Source: Actinomadura luteofluorescens (GTDB lineage: Bacteria; Actinomycetota; Actinomycetes; Streptosporangiales; Streptosporangiaceae). From it: DNA of 64,000 nucleotides. This document shows, piece by piece, positions 15,465 to 24,233 of the stretch. Position 1 is the first letter of the stretch, and every line of letters starts with the position of its first letter. The notes beneath the pieces were generated by a model, which saw only the letters and a program-made list of their open reading frames with translations, was not told the DNA's origin and did no database searches. The stretch spans positions 8,122,001 to 8,186,000 of the forward strand of contig NZ_JACCBA010000001.1 in NCBI RefSeq assembly GCF_013409365.1. The letters are read 5' to 3'. A program made the translations under genes and the position numbers.

Positions 15465-18314
15465 ATGGGGCGGGTGAAGATCCGGCTTTCTGGGGGAGTG
15501 GTGGCGTCCGGGCGCCATGCCTGGATCGCCCGTCCGTCCGGACCGCACCGGCTGCCGGACGGGGCGGGCGCGCGCCCGGGGACGCCCGTCGCGCTGGGGC
15601 CCGAGGAGGCCCCGGCGCAGGACGTGGCCGACGCCGTCCGGGAGCTCTCGCTGCTCGTCGCCGACGGGGGCGCCGTCGCGGCCGGAGCGGGCGTCGACCT
15701 CGGCGGCGGGTTCCGTTCCGCGCGGCTGGACGGGGCGCGCGGGGACCAGCGGGACGCGGTCCTGGCCGCGCTCCGGGCGGTCGGCCTGAGCGGTGCGCAC
15801 CGCCTCGGTGAGCGGGCCGGGGTCCTCGTCGCGCTCTTCGGGCCCGCGGTCACCAAACGGGTCGGCGCGGCCGCCGGGCGGGCCGCCGAGGAGGGGCGCT
15901 GGGCGGCGCTGCATCTGGCGTCGGCCGCCAGCGACGTCCTCGGGCCCGAGCAGCTCGAACGGGTGCTCGCCCTGGAGGCTCCCGAGGGCGTCGACCTCAC
16001 CCCGGGCGGGCAGCCGTCCGTGCTCGCGGGGTACCTGCGGCAGGTGTTCGGGCCGGTGCCCGCGCCCCGCAGGCTCGCGCTGATCCTGGACCTGTGGGAG
16101 CGGGTCGCCGAGCGCCGCGCCGGGCTCGCCCGCCGGGAGGCGCGGCTGGCGACGCAGAGCCGCCGCGACCGGCTCGAAGACCTGCGCGCGCGACGCCGCC
16201 ACGACGACGACGAGCACATCATGTGGCAGGTGCGCATCGACCTGGCGGACGAGCAGCCCTCGCTCGCCGACATCGCGCGCTGGACCCCCGGCCGCTGGTA
16301 CTGGCACGAACGCCTCCAGCGCGCCTTCGCGGACGCGATCGCCGCCACCGCGCTGGTCCGGACCGCCGCGGCCGTCGCCGACCACGGCTTGGAGGACGGC
16401 CTCGGGCGGTCGGCCCCGATGCTGCGGGCCGCCGCGTCCATGATGCCCGACTGGGCCGCCGGGAAGGCGGTGCGGCGCGTGCCGGGGCTGACCGGTCTCC
16501 CCGCGCGTCCCGGCGCCTACGTCCGCGACCTCGCGCACAGGCTCGCCGCCGGCAGGCCGATGGACGCCAAGGCCGCCGGCTATGTCAGGCCGCGCCTGGC
16601 CTGCGCCCGCGACTTCGCGCTGGTCGTCGTCGAGGACATCGGGCGCCTGATGGACGACATGGTCGGGACGCACGACGACCTGCTGCGCGAATGGTCGCCC
16701 AGCCTGGAGAGCTGGCGCGAGGGGGCCGGGTACGGCCGCCCGCCCGCCGAGTGGGACGGCATCCTGCCGTGGTCCGGGCCGATGCTGGGAGACGCCGAGC
16801 CCCTGCGCCGCAGGCTCGCTCCGGGGCAGGACCCGGCGACCGCGGAGACCGCCGCCGACCTCCTCTGGTACGCCGACCTGATCGATGCCCTCGCCCGGCT
16901 GTACGGGCACGAGCGGGCGCAGCCCACTCCCGGGACCGGCCGGCCGTGGTTCGACCACGACCCGCCGCCGGCGGGCGAGCCGCTGACCCCGCGCCTCGAC
17001 TCGCTCATGGGCGCCGTGTCCGGCGCGGCGCAGCTGGTCGCGCTCGGAGGCGTCCCGCCCCGGGCGCCCCGCACGTGGGCCGCCCTCACCGTGGGCCTGA
17101 TGTCGGCCACCGCGATCGCCGAGGCCCTCACCGGCGACTTCGCCGTCCCGGCGCCGCTCGCCGCCGTGGACGGCGCGACCGTCCCCGGGACCCGCCTCCG
17201 GCTCAAGATCGCCCGCAGCGCCCGGGACGTCGCCGAATGGGCGGACCACATGGGCAACTGCATCGCCGGACCGGCCTACGTCGAGGAGGCCAGGGAGGGC
17301 CGGAGCGGTCTCGCCGGCCTCTACGACGCCGACGGCCTGCTGGTCGTGAACGCCGAGCTGATGCCGCTGCGGCCCGCGTCCCGCGGCTGGCGGGTCAGCG
17401 AGATCGCGGCGAGGTTCAACGACGCGCCGGACGAGACCCTCGAACAGCGGTTCCGCGACTGGATCGCCGGGATCCCCGGAGCCGCCAAGGACGACACCGC
17501 GCCGGTGCCGGAGGAGCTCCCGCCGGTGCGGCCGGCCCGGCGGCGCGCCGCGCCCCGCCTCGTGGAGGAGGCCGGGCGCGCGCTCGGCGAGCTCGCGCTC
17601 GGGTCGTGGGAGCGGGTCGCTCCGGAGGCGCTCGGCGCCTTCGCCGCCGTGGCCGGGACAGGGCCGGACGCCGCGCTCGTCCGGCTGCGGCGTTTCGGCG
17701 GCCCGCAGCTCACCGGGGCCGTCGGGCGGGCCCTGGAGGAGGGCGCCACCGATCTGGTCCGGATCTGGACGGCTTCCGGCCACCGGCCCCTGCGCGGCGC
17801 ACTCGACGCTCTCGACCCGGCGCTGCGCGACCGCTTCGACCAGCTCCCGCTCCTGCTCGGCGAGCCGCCGCTGCCGAAGACGCTGCGCAGGCTGGTCAAG
17901 CTCCCCGCCATCGCCGACGCGTACTCCCTCGACCTCGTGGCGCGCCGCGTCCGCCGCGCGATCGGGGTCCTCGCCCTCCGGGACGATCCGGTCATCGCCC
18001 GCGCCTTCGCCAAGCCGACGGCCGAGCCCCTGCTGTGCGCGCTGGCCGTGACCGTTACCTGCGCTGCGCCGGACATCGGCCTCGTCCCCGTGATGCCGCC
18101 GCGCACCACCACCGTCCCCGGCTACCCCGCCACGGCGCTGGAGGACGAGGAAGGCCCCTGGCAGCGGGCCCTGCCCGCCGTCCGCGAGCTGGGCGCCGAC
18201 ACCGCCGTCTTCTGGGACGAGATCGCCGAGCACGGGCTCCGCGTCCCGGCGTCCTGGCTGGCGCACGGCGGCTGGGCGGCCCTCTGGTCCCGCGCCCACT
18301 CCCACCGTGGCTGA
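15465..18314 (+). CDS. Large PcfJ-like protein of unknown function
   Basis: A 949-residue soluble protein with no signal peptide or membrane segment. A PcfJ-like core is recognisable at about residues 570-660: RLKIARSARDVAEWADHMGN with His595 and Cys599, then CIAGPAYVEEAREG and a GLYDADGLLVVNAEL strand pair. This matches the His-x3-Cys plus Tyr pattern of PcfJ-family proteins, whose biochemical role is unknown. The regions on either side are long, Arg/Ala/Asp-rich and probably helical; residues 230-280 are highly charged. The ATG follows GGGAGG by three bases; a GTG three codons later is an alternative. It stands alone between a divergent flavoprotein gene and a convergent glycosyltransferase gene, so context gives no clue. 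Confidence 0.8.
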   Translation: MGRVKIRLSGGVVASGRHAWIARPSGPHRLPDGAGARPGTPVALGPEEAPAQDVADAVRELSLLVADGGAVAAGAGVDLGGGFRSARLDGARGDQRDAVLAALRAVGLSGAHRLGERAGVLVALFGPAVTKRVGAAAGRAAEEGRWAALHLASAASDVLGPEQLERVLALEAPEGVDLTPGGQPSVLAGYLRQVFGPVPAPRRLALILDLWERVAERRAGLARREARLATQSRRDRLEDLRARRRHDDDEHIMWQVRIDLADEQPSLADIARWTPGRWYWHERLQRAFADAIAATALVRTAAAVADHGLEDGLGRSAPMLRAAASMMPDWAAGKAVRRVPGLTGLPARPGAYVRDLAHRLAAGRPMDAKAAGYVRPRLACARDFALVVVEDIGRLMDDMVGTHDDLLREWSPSLESWREGAGYGRPPAEWDGILPWSGPMLGDAEPLRRRLAPGQDPATAETAADLLWYADLIDALARLYGHERAQPTPGTGRPWFDHDPPPAGEPLTPRLDSLMGAVSGAAQLVALGGVPPRAPRTWAALTVGLMSATAIAEALTGDFAVPAPLAAVDGATVPGTRLRLKIARSARDVAEWADHMGNCIAGPAYVEEAREGRSGLAGLYDADGLLVVNAELMPLRPASRGWRVSEIAARFNDAPDETLEQRFRDWIAGIPGAAKDDTAPVPEELPPVRPARRRAAPRLVEEAGRALGELALGSWERVAPEALGAFAAVAGTGPDAALVRLRRFGGPQLTGAVGRALEEGATDLVRIWTASGHRPLRGALDALDPALRDRFDQLPLLLGEPPLPKTLRRLVKLPAIADAYSLDLVARRVRRAIGVLALRDDPVIARAFAKPTAEPLLCALAVTVTCAAPDIGLVPVMPPRTTTVPGYPATALEDEEGPWQRALPAVRELGADTAVFWDEIAEHGLRVPASWLAHGGWAALWSRAHSHRG

Positions 18315-18335
18315 CCCGGCGGCCCGAGCAAGGCG

Positions 18336-20012
18336 CTACGGGCGCGGTGCGGGCCGGCGGAAGATGGTGACGGAGTACCCGACCTCGTCGATCGGCTCGC
18401 TGGTGCGGAGCAGCGGTGTCAGGCGCGGGTCGTTCTTGACGAGCCAGCTGTCGGAGACCACCAGCAGGCCGCGCACCTGGCCGGGCGGCGCGGTGAGCGG
18501 GTCGCGCGCGTGGATGCCGTAGGCGGACGGGACGCCGCTGCCCTTGAAGACCAGCCAGACCGGCTCGCCCGGATACCGCTCCCGGAGGCGGTCGGCGAGC
18601 CGTCCGAGATCCTGGCCCCAGTCGACGTTGGAGTCGTGCAGGCGCAGGTGGGTCTTGGAGGGGCCGCCGAACGCCTCGTTGGAGTACGGCAGGTAGTAGG
18701 GGAAGGCCCGCAGCGAGCTGACCGCGACGAGCAGCAGCAGCGCGACCGTCGCGCCCCTGGCCCACCGCCATCGGACGAGGACCGTGCCGCCCGCCGCCAC
18801 CGCCAGAAAGATCGGAACGAAGATGGCGTAACGGACGCCGAGGTCGCGCGACCCGGTCATCGCCACCGCCAGCAGTACGGCCGTCGGCGCGAGAAGGTAC
18901 GGGGCGGCCGGACGCAGCCGGGGCAGCGCCACCGTCGCCGCGACCCCCGCCACCCACAGGACGAGCATGCCCAGCGGCGTCTTCACCAGCAGCGCGGCGG
19001 GCAGGTAGTACCAGCGGGAGCCCTGGTAGACGTCGCCGAACAGGAAACCGGTCCACCGCATGCCCTCGAAACCGAACTGCGCGCGCATCCCGTCCTGGAA
19101 GGGCCGGGGGAACGGCAGCCAGCCGGCGGCGAGCCCGCGCAGGCCGCCGACGGACGGCAGGCTCGCCGGCGCCGCCCAGCGCAGGCGCGGGTCGACGGCG
19201 AGGTAGCTCGCCCACACCACCGCCACGGCCAGGACGCCGACGCCGGCCGCCGACAGCAGGGCGGTCGTCACGGGACGGCGCTGCGGCCGCGACGTCCAGA
19301 CCGACACCGCCGCCAGGACGAGGAGCACCGGCAGCGCCGGCAGCGCGCTCATCTTGGTCGCCATGGCCGCGCCGAGCGCCGCCCCGGCGAGCGGCAGGTA
19401 GAGCCGCGGTCCGCGCCTCGCGCGCCAGAGCAGCCACACCGAGGTCAGCAGGAGACCGGCCGTGGGGACGTCCAGCGTGGCCAGCGACCCGTGCGCGATG
19501 ACGTCGGGGGAGAAGGAGTAGAGGGCCAGCGCCGTGAGGCCGCCGGCCGGACCGGCGAGGTCGCGGGCGAACGCGAAGACCACCAGCCCGAACAGCAGGG
19601 TCAGCGCGATGACGGGCAGCCGCCCGGCGAGCAGCACCCGCTGCGCGTCGTTGCCCCACCGGTACAGGAACTGCCTTCCGAGCCGGTAGTCGCTGCCGGT
19701 GAAGGAGGCGCGCAGGTGCGGGCCGGCGAGCACCGCCCCGGCCCCGATGACCAGCTTGCCGAGCGGCGGGTGCTCGGCGTTGTGGCGCAGGTCGTGCCGG
19801 CGGAGGTACACCACGCCCGTGCTGATGTAGACGGGCTCGTCGACGGTGGGGCTCTGCTGCACGGCCGTGGTGACCATCGCGGCGGCCATCTGGGCCAGCA
19901 GCGCCGCCACGACCGCCGCGAGCAGCCAGCGCCGGTGCAGCGGGCGGAGCCGGCCCGCGGGCTCGGCCGAAGGCGCCGCGGGCCGGTCGGGCTCCGCGGA
20001 CAAGGACGTCAC
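18336..20012 (-). CDS. GT39-family membrane glycosyltransferase
   Basis: A 558-residue integral membrane protein with about ten transmembrane segments, of the protein-mannosyltransferase/ArnT (GT39, GT-C fold) type. These enzymes transfer a sugar from a polyprenyl-phosphate donor on the outer face of the membrane. The diagnostic acidic pair in the first extracellular loop is present (SPTVDEPVYISTGVVYL), as is the downstream NAEHPPLGKL motif. A soluble extracellular domain fills the last 130 residues (DSNVDWGQDLG). It starts with GTG behind a GGGAAGGG-type site and follows the sulfatase-like gene by 39 bases, so the two form an operon. The acceptor could be a protein or a cell-wall polymer; sequence does not decide. 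Confidence 0.87.
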   Translation of the reverse strand: MTSLSAEPDRPAAPSAEPAGRLRPLHRRWLLAAVVAALLAQMAAAMVTTAVQQSPTVDEPVYISTGVVYLRRHDLRHNAEHPPLGKLVIGAGAVLAGPHLRASFTGSDYRLGRQFLYRWGNDAQRVLLAGRLPVIALTLLFGLVVFAFARDLAGPAGGLTALALYSFSPDVIAHGSLATLDVPTAGLLLTSVWLLWRARRGPRLYLPLAGAALGAAMATKMSALPALPVLLVLAAVSVWTSRPQRRPVTTALLSAAGVGVLAVAVVWASYLAVDPRLRWAAPASLPSVGGLRGLAAGWLPFPRPFQDGMRAQFGFEGMRWTGFLFGDVYQGSRWYYLPAALLVKTPLGMLVLWVAGVAATVALPRLRPAAPYLLAPTAVLLAVAMTGSRDLGVRYAIFVPIFLAVAAGGTVLVRWRWARGATVALLLLVAVSSLRAFPYYLPYSNEAFGGPSKTHLRLHDSNVDWGQDLGRLADRLRERYPGEPVWLVFKGSGVPSAYGIHARDPLTAPPGQVRGLLVVSDSWLVKNDPRLTPLLRTSEPIDEVGYSVTIFRRPAPRP

Positions 20013-20051
20013 GCCGCCACCCTTCCCGGAGACCGTCCCCCCGATCTCCGT

Positions 20052-21782
20052 TCAGCCTCCGAACGCGGTCAAGAATCGGTCGCGGAACGCGCTCATCGGC
20101 CACACCGGGGTGTCCCTGCCGGGCCGCAGGCCGTCCTGCCAGCCCCACCCGGAGATCCTGTCCAGGACGGCGCCGTCCTTCGCCACGACGGTGATCGGGA
20201 CGTCCCGGCTCGCGCCGGGGCCGGTGATGAGCGGCGCGGGCTGGTGGTCGCCGAGGAAGACCAGCACGGTGTCCTTGCCGCCGTAGGTCTCCAGAAAGGA
20301 GACGAGCGTGTTCAGCGTGTACTCGATCGACGCGCGGTACTCGGCGCGGATGCGGCCGGGCGCGGGCCACGGCGCGTCGTAGCCCTTGCCCATCCCGTTG
20401 AAGACCGAGCCGTCACCGACCCGCTCCCACGGGACCGGCCGCGGGATGGACGCCCACGGGGCGTGGCTGGACACCAGCGCCGTCTCCGCCATCACCGGCG
20501 CCCGGTCGTCCTTCGCCAGCTCGGTGCGCTGGAGCGTGGACAGGGTGTACTGGTCGGGCATCGTGGCGAAGCTGAAGCGCGGTCCGCGGTAGCCGAGGTT
20601 CCGGTCGTCGTAGACCTTGTCGTAGCCGTAGAAGGACGCCTCCGGCCAGGCCCGCGTGATCGCCGGCATGAGCGCGACCGTCCGGGAGTCCGCGCGGTGG
20701 AACGCCCCGTTCAGCGTCAGCCGGTCGCTGTTGACCAGCGCGCGGTACCGCTGCTGGTTGTTCACCCACAGGCCCGACAGCAGCGTGGCGTGCGCCAGCC
20801 AGCTGCCGCCGCCCGCCGTCGAGGAGGTGAGCCAGCCGCTGCGCGCGGCGAACCCCGCCTTGCGGAGCCGCCGCGTCCCCTGGTCGAGGACGGCGCCGAC
20901 CTGCGGAGCGTACTGCGGGCTCTCCACGGCCGACCGCCCGTAGCTCTCCACGAACGCCAGGACGACGTCCTTGCCGCGAAGCCCGGTCAGCAGCCTGTCG
21001 GGCGGTGTGTCGCGGAACCTGTCCACCGCGGCGGCCTTGGCGAACTCCTTGCGGTCGTTCAGGCTCGTCCGCACCTGCCGCGCGTGGTCGTAGGCGAGGA
21101 CCGCCGCGCTCCTGGACGCCACCGGCACACCGTGGACGAACTGCGCTCCGAGCACGGCGCAGGCGAGCCAGACCGTCCCCAGCACACCGGCGGCCGAGGA
21201 CGCCGGTCTCCTGTGCCGGACCGCCACGCCGCTCAGGCGCAGCGTCGACAGCGCCGTCAGCACGACCACGCCGACCGCCAGCACCACCGCCACCACGACG
21301 GCCGCGACCGCCCCCGCCGGCCCGGACGACTCCTTGACGAACTCCACGGCCGGTCCCAGCAGCGGCCAGTCCAGGACCAGGTCGAACGGCCGGACGAGCA
21401 CCGCGTCGAACCCGATGTCCAGCACCTTCAGCACGAGCAGCAGCCCGAGGACGGCCCCCGCGGTCCCCGCCGCCCACCGCCTCGCCCGGGCCGGGAGCAC
21501 GAGGACCAGCGCGACGCCGGCCACGCCCTCGATCGGGACGCGCACGAACGCGCCCGGGGACAGGCGGGCGAACTCGGCCGGCGCGACCAGCGCGACCAGC
21601 ACGAGCAGGAACGCCGCGCCGGTCACCGACCGCGCCGCGATCCGCCGCCGTCTCGGCGGCTCACCCGCCTCCGGGGCGTCGGCCGGCACGTCCTCGTCTG
21701 TGATCCGCTCCAGGCGGCTGTCGGTCGTCAGGTCGTCCTCCCAGGTTCGGCCCCCCGCCGCGCACGCGACACCCCACAGCAC
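20052..21782 (-). CDS. Membrane-anchored sulfatase-fold enzyme (LTA-synthase-like)
   Basis: A 576-residue protein with about five N-terminal transmembrane segments (residues 50-210) and a large C-terminal extracellular alkaline-phosphatase/sulfatase-fold domain. Visible family features are the metal-binding KDVVLAFVESYGRSAVE, with Ser rather than Thr/Cys as probable nucleophile, the AGGGSWLAHATLLSG stretch, and LVFLGDHQPAPLI near the C-terminus. Relatives transfer phosphoglycerol or phosphoethanolamine groups to cell-envelope polymers, or hydrolyse sulfates. With the following GT39 gene it probably modifies a surface glycan. The GTG at 21782 gives the longest frame but no ribosome binding site; a start about 20-30 codons later would keep all domains. 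Confidence 0.82.
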   Translation of the reverse strand: MLWGVACAAGGRTWEDDLTTDSRLERITDEDVPADAPEAGEPPRRRRIAARSVTGAAFLLVLVALVAPAEFARLSPGAFVRVPIEGVAGVALVLVLPARARRWAAGTAGAVLGLLLVLKVLDIGFDAVLVRPFDLVLDWPLLGPAVEFVKESSGPAGAVAAVVVAVVLAVGVVVLTALSTLRLSGVAVRHRRPASSAAGVLGTVWLACAVLGAQFVHGVPVASRSAAVLAYDHARQVRTSLNDRKEFAKAAAVDRFRDTPPDRLLTGLRGKDVVLAFVESYGRSAVESPQYAPQVGAVLDQGTRRLRKAGFAARSGWLTSSTAGGGSWLAHATLLSGLWVNNQQRYRALVNSDRLTLNGAFHRADSRTVALMPAITRAWPEASFYGYDKVYDDRNLGYRGPRFSFATMPDQYTLSTLQRTELAKDDRAPVMAETALVSSHAPWASIPRPVPWERVGDGSVFNGMGKGYDAPWPAPGRIRAEYRASIEYTLNTLVSFLETYGGKDTVLVFLGDHQPAPLITGPGASRDVPITVVAKDGAVLDRISGWGWQDGLRPGRDTPVWPMSAFRDRFLTAFGG

Positions 21783-21906
21783 GTCCGGCCCCCGGCCGCG
21801 GGTTCAAAGTTTTCCTCTTTGTGAGGTCCGGGATGTCGAGAATGCGAGCACGGCTCCGATCCACTGGTGAAAGGCGCCGCAGGGGCGCCGCCGAGGAGGC
21901 ACCGCA

Positions 21907-22512
21907 ATGGGCAAGATCACCTGTGACATCGGGGTTTCGGTCGACGGTTTCGCCGCGGGCCCGAACCAGCGCCTGGAGGAGCCGCTCGGGGACGGCGGCG
22001 AGCGGCTGCACCGGTGGATGTTCGAGGAGCAGGAGGCCAACGCCGAGGAGATCGCGAAGATCACCTCGGCGGGGGCCTACATCATGGGCCGCCACATGTT
22101 CGGCCCCGACCGCGGGCCGTCGTGGACCCCGGACTGGGCGGGCTGGTGGGGCGAGGAGCCGCCCTACCACGCGCCGGTGTTCGTGCTGACGCACCACCCG
22201 CGCGAGAGCATCGAGATGAAGGGCGGCACGACGTTCCACTTCGTCAGCGACGGGATCGAGCCGGCGCTGGCCCGGGCCCGGGCCGCCGCGGGGGAGAAGG
22301 ACGTCGCGATCGCCGGGGGAGCGAGCACCGTGAACCAGTACCTCGCGGCGGGCCTCCTTGAGGAGCTCCGCCTGCACATCGCCCCCGTCGTCCTCGGGGC
22401 GGGCGAGCGCCTGTTCGAAGGCGTCGGCGACCTGGCGCTGGAGCCGGTCGAGGTGGCCCGGACCCCCATGGTCACCCACGTCACCTACCGCGTCGGCGGC
22501 CCGCGCGGATGA
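21907..22512 (+). CDS. Dihydrofolate-reductase-family (RibD C-terminal-like) protein
   Basis: A 201-residue protein of the RibD C-terminal/dihydrofolate-reductase fold. Typical elements are the first strand KITCDIGVSVDGFAAGP, AGAYIMGRHMFG near residue 57, DVAIAGGASTVNQYLAAGLL near 137, and LRLHIAPVVLGAGERLF. Such proteins are NADPH-binding reductases, but most paralogues like this one have no known substrate and are not folate enzymes. A strong GAGGAGG site precedes the ATG. Its last 32 bases overlap the 3' end of the convergent aldolase gene, an unusually long antisense overlap for this window. Confidence 0.88.
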   Translation: MGKITCDIGVSVDGFAAGPNQRLEEPLGDGGERLHRWMFEEQEANAEEIAKITSAGAYIMGRHMFGPDRGPSWTPDWAGWWGEEPPYHAPVFVLTHHPRESIEMKGGTTFHFVSDGIEPALARARAAAGEKDVAIAGGASTVNQYLAAGLLEELRLHIAPVVLGAGERLFEGVGDLALEPVEVARTPMVTHVTYRVGGPRG

Positions 22513-23332
22513 CGTGCAGCAGGCGGGCGACCTCGTCGGCGACCGCGTCGCGGCCGGCGGAGGCGTAGCGGCGCGGGTCGACGAGGCCGGGGTCGGCGGC
22601 CAGCCGGTCCCGGACGGCCGCGGTGAACACCTTGTTGAGCTGCGTCGCCACGTTGATCTTGGTCATGCCGTGCTCGACGGCGGCGGCGAGCCCGTCGTCG
22701 GGCACCCCGGAGGACCCGTGCAGGACCAGCGGGACGGGCACCGCCGCGCGCAGCCGGGCGATGAGCGCGAGATCGAGGACGGTGTCGCGGGTGAGCATCG
22801 CGTGGGACGTGCCGACCGCGACCGCCAGCGCGTCCACGCCCGTGGCGGCCACGTACCCGGCGGCCTCCTCCGGGTCGGTGCGGGCGTGCGGGGCGTGCAC
22901 GCCGTCCTTCCCGCCGATCTCGCCGAGCTCCGCCTCGACCCACACGCCCTCGCCCCGGCAGCGGGCGGCGACCTCGGCGGTGCCCGCCACGTTCGCCTCG
23001 TGCGGGAGGGCGGACGCGTCGAACATCACCGACCCGAAGCCGAGGGCGACCGCCTCGCGGACGAGGTCCGCCGAGGTGGCATGGTCCAGATGGACGACGA
23101 CCGGGACGGACGCGGCGCGGCCGAGCGCCAGCACCGCCCGCCCGATCGGGGCGAGCGCGCCGTGGTAGGCGACGCAGTTCTCGCTGACCTGGAGCACCAC
23201 GGGCGCGCCCGCGCGCTCCGCGCCGGCGACGATCGCCTCGGCGTGCTCCAGCTGGATCACGTTGAACGCCCCCAGACCGCGGCCCTGCGCGGCCGGTGCG
23301 GCGATGACGTCACTCATGGGGGCGAGCGGCAT
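22481..23332 (-). CDS. Class II ketose-bisphosphate aldolase (tagatose/fructose type)
   Basis: A 283-residue zinc aldolase of the KbaY/GatY/Fba class II family, which splits a ketohexose 1,6-bisphosphate to dihydroxyacetone phosphate and glyceraldehyde 3-phosphate. Zinc-site and active-site motifs are present: HLDHATS near residue 80, VEAELGEIGGKDG near 135, LHGSSGVPDD near 205, and the phosphate loop KINVATQLN near 230. The ATG at 23332 follows GAGGAG with four-base spacing. It overlaps the upstream kinase gene by 23 bases and is the third gene of the SIS-kinase-aldolase operon. That context favours tagatose 1,6-bisphosphate as substrate over fructose; this is inference from gene order. Confidence 0.9.
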   Translation of the reverse strand: MPLAPMSDVIAAPAAQGRGLGAFNVIQLEHAEAIVAGAERAGAPVVLQVSENCVAYHGALAPIGRAVLALGRAASVPVVVHLDHATSADLVREAVALGFGSVMFDASALPHEANVAGTAEVAARCRGEGVWVEAELGEIGGKDGVHAPHARTDPEEAAGYVAATGVDALAVAVGTSHAMLTRDTVLDLALIARLRAAVPVPLVLHGSSGVPDDGLAAAVEHGMTKINVATQLNKVFTAAVRDRLAADPGLVDPRRYASAGRDAVADEVARLLHVIRAGRRRGR

Positions 23333-24233
23333 GGTTCTCCTCGGTCCGGAGGGTGACACGGGGCAGCAGCGAGGGGAGCCCGGCGGGGTCGATCTCGCCG
23401 GCGACGGGGGAGCCGACCGCGCAGGCGGCCAGCGCGACGGCGCGGCGGAGGCGGTCCGGCCAGGGCAGGCCCGCGGCCAGCCCCGCCGCCAGGCCCGCCA
23501 CGAGCGCGTCCCCCGCGCCCGTCGGGTTGCCCGGGACGGGACGGTCGAGCGCGGCGCGCAGGACGCCGTCCGGGGTCTCGGCGAGGACGCCGCCCGCGCC
23601 GAGCGAGGCGACCACGGCCTCCGCGCCCGCCTCGCGGAGCGCGCGGACACCGGCGGCCGCGTCGCCGGTGCCGGTCGCGCGAGCCAGCTCCTCGGCGTTC
23701 GGCTTCACGATGCCGGGCCTTCCGGCGAGCCCGAGGCGCAGCGCGTCCCCGTCGGCGTCCAGGATCACCGGGCCGGGCGCGAGGCGGGCGAGCCGCGCGT
23801 AGGCGTCCGGGGGGACGCCCGGCGGCAGGCTCCCGGACAGGACGACGACGGCGGCGTCCCGGGCCAGGGACTCGAAGCCGGCGCGGAACGCCGCCCACTC
23901 CGCGCCGGTCACCTCAGGACCCGGCTCGCAGAACATCGTCGCCTCGGCGCCGACGACGGTGACCGTCCGCCGCGACTCCGCGGCGACCGGCGTGAACGCG
24001 GCCGGCACGCCGAGGGAGGCGAGCCCCTCCTCGATGCGCCGCCCCGCGTGGCCGCCGGCCAGCCCGGCGGCCACGACCTCGTGCCCGAGGGCGTGCAGCA
24101 CCCGCGCCACGTTGACGCCCTTGCCGCCGGGCCGCGAGTGCACCGCGGCCACCCGGTGCACCGCGCCGAGCCGCGCGTCCGGCACCTCGTAGGTGTCGTC
24201 GATCGCGGCGTTCAGGGTGACCGTGAGGATCAT
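23310..24233 (-). CDS. PfkB-family hexose-phosphate kinase (tagatose-6-phosphate/1-phosphofructokinase type)
   Basis: A 307-residue PfkB sugar kinase of the LacC/FruK subgroup. The N-terminus MILTVTLNAAIDDTY is the subgroup hallmark. It is followed by HSRPGGKGVNVARVLHALG (PfkB motif 1) and the C-terminal PGNPTGAGDALVAGLAAG (motif 2) with the catalytic Asp in GAGD. It would phosphorylate tagatose 6-phosphate (or fructose 1-phosphate) at the remaining terminal hydroxyl. Its ATG overlaps the stop of the SIS gene in ATGA and its 3' end overlaps the aldolase gene, so the three are translationally coupled. With an AgaS-like partner, tagatose 6-phosphate is the more likely substrate. Confidence 0.9.
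   Translation of the reverse strand: MILTVTLNAAIDDTYEVPDARLGAVHRVAAVHSRPGGKGVNVARVLHALGHEVVAAGLAGGHAGRRIEEGLASLGVPAAFTPVAAESRRTVTVVGAEATMFCEPGPEVTGAEWAAFRAGFESLARDAAVVVLSGSLPPGVPPDAYARLARLAPGPVILDADGDALRLGLAGRPGIVKPNAEELARATGTGDAAAGVRALREAGAEAVVASLGAGGVLAETPDGVLRAALDRPVPGNPTGAGDALVAGLAAGLAAGLPWPDRLRRAVALAACAVGSPVAGEIDPAGLPSLLPRVTLRTEENHAARPHE

Noticed and set aside
14763..18305. Long minus-strand open frame opposite the PcfJ-like gene
   Set aside because: Translation is Arg/Gly/Pro-rich without motifs, while the plus strand carries a recognisable domain, start and ribosome binding site.
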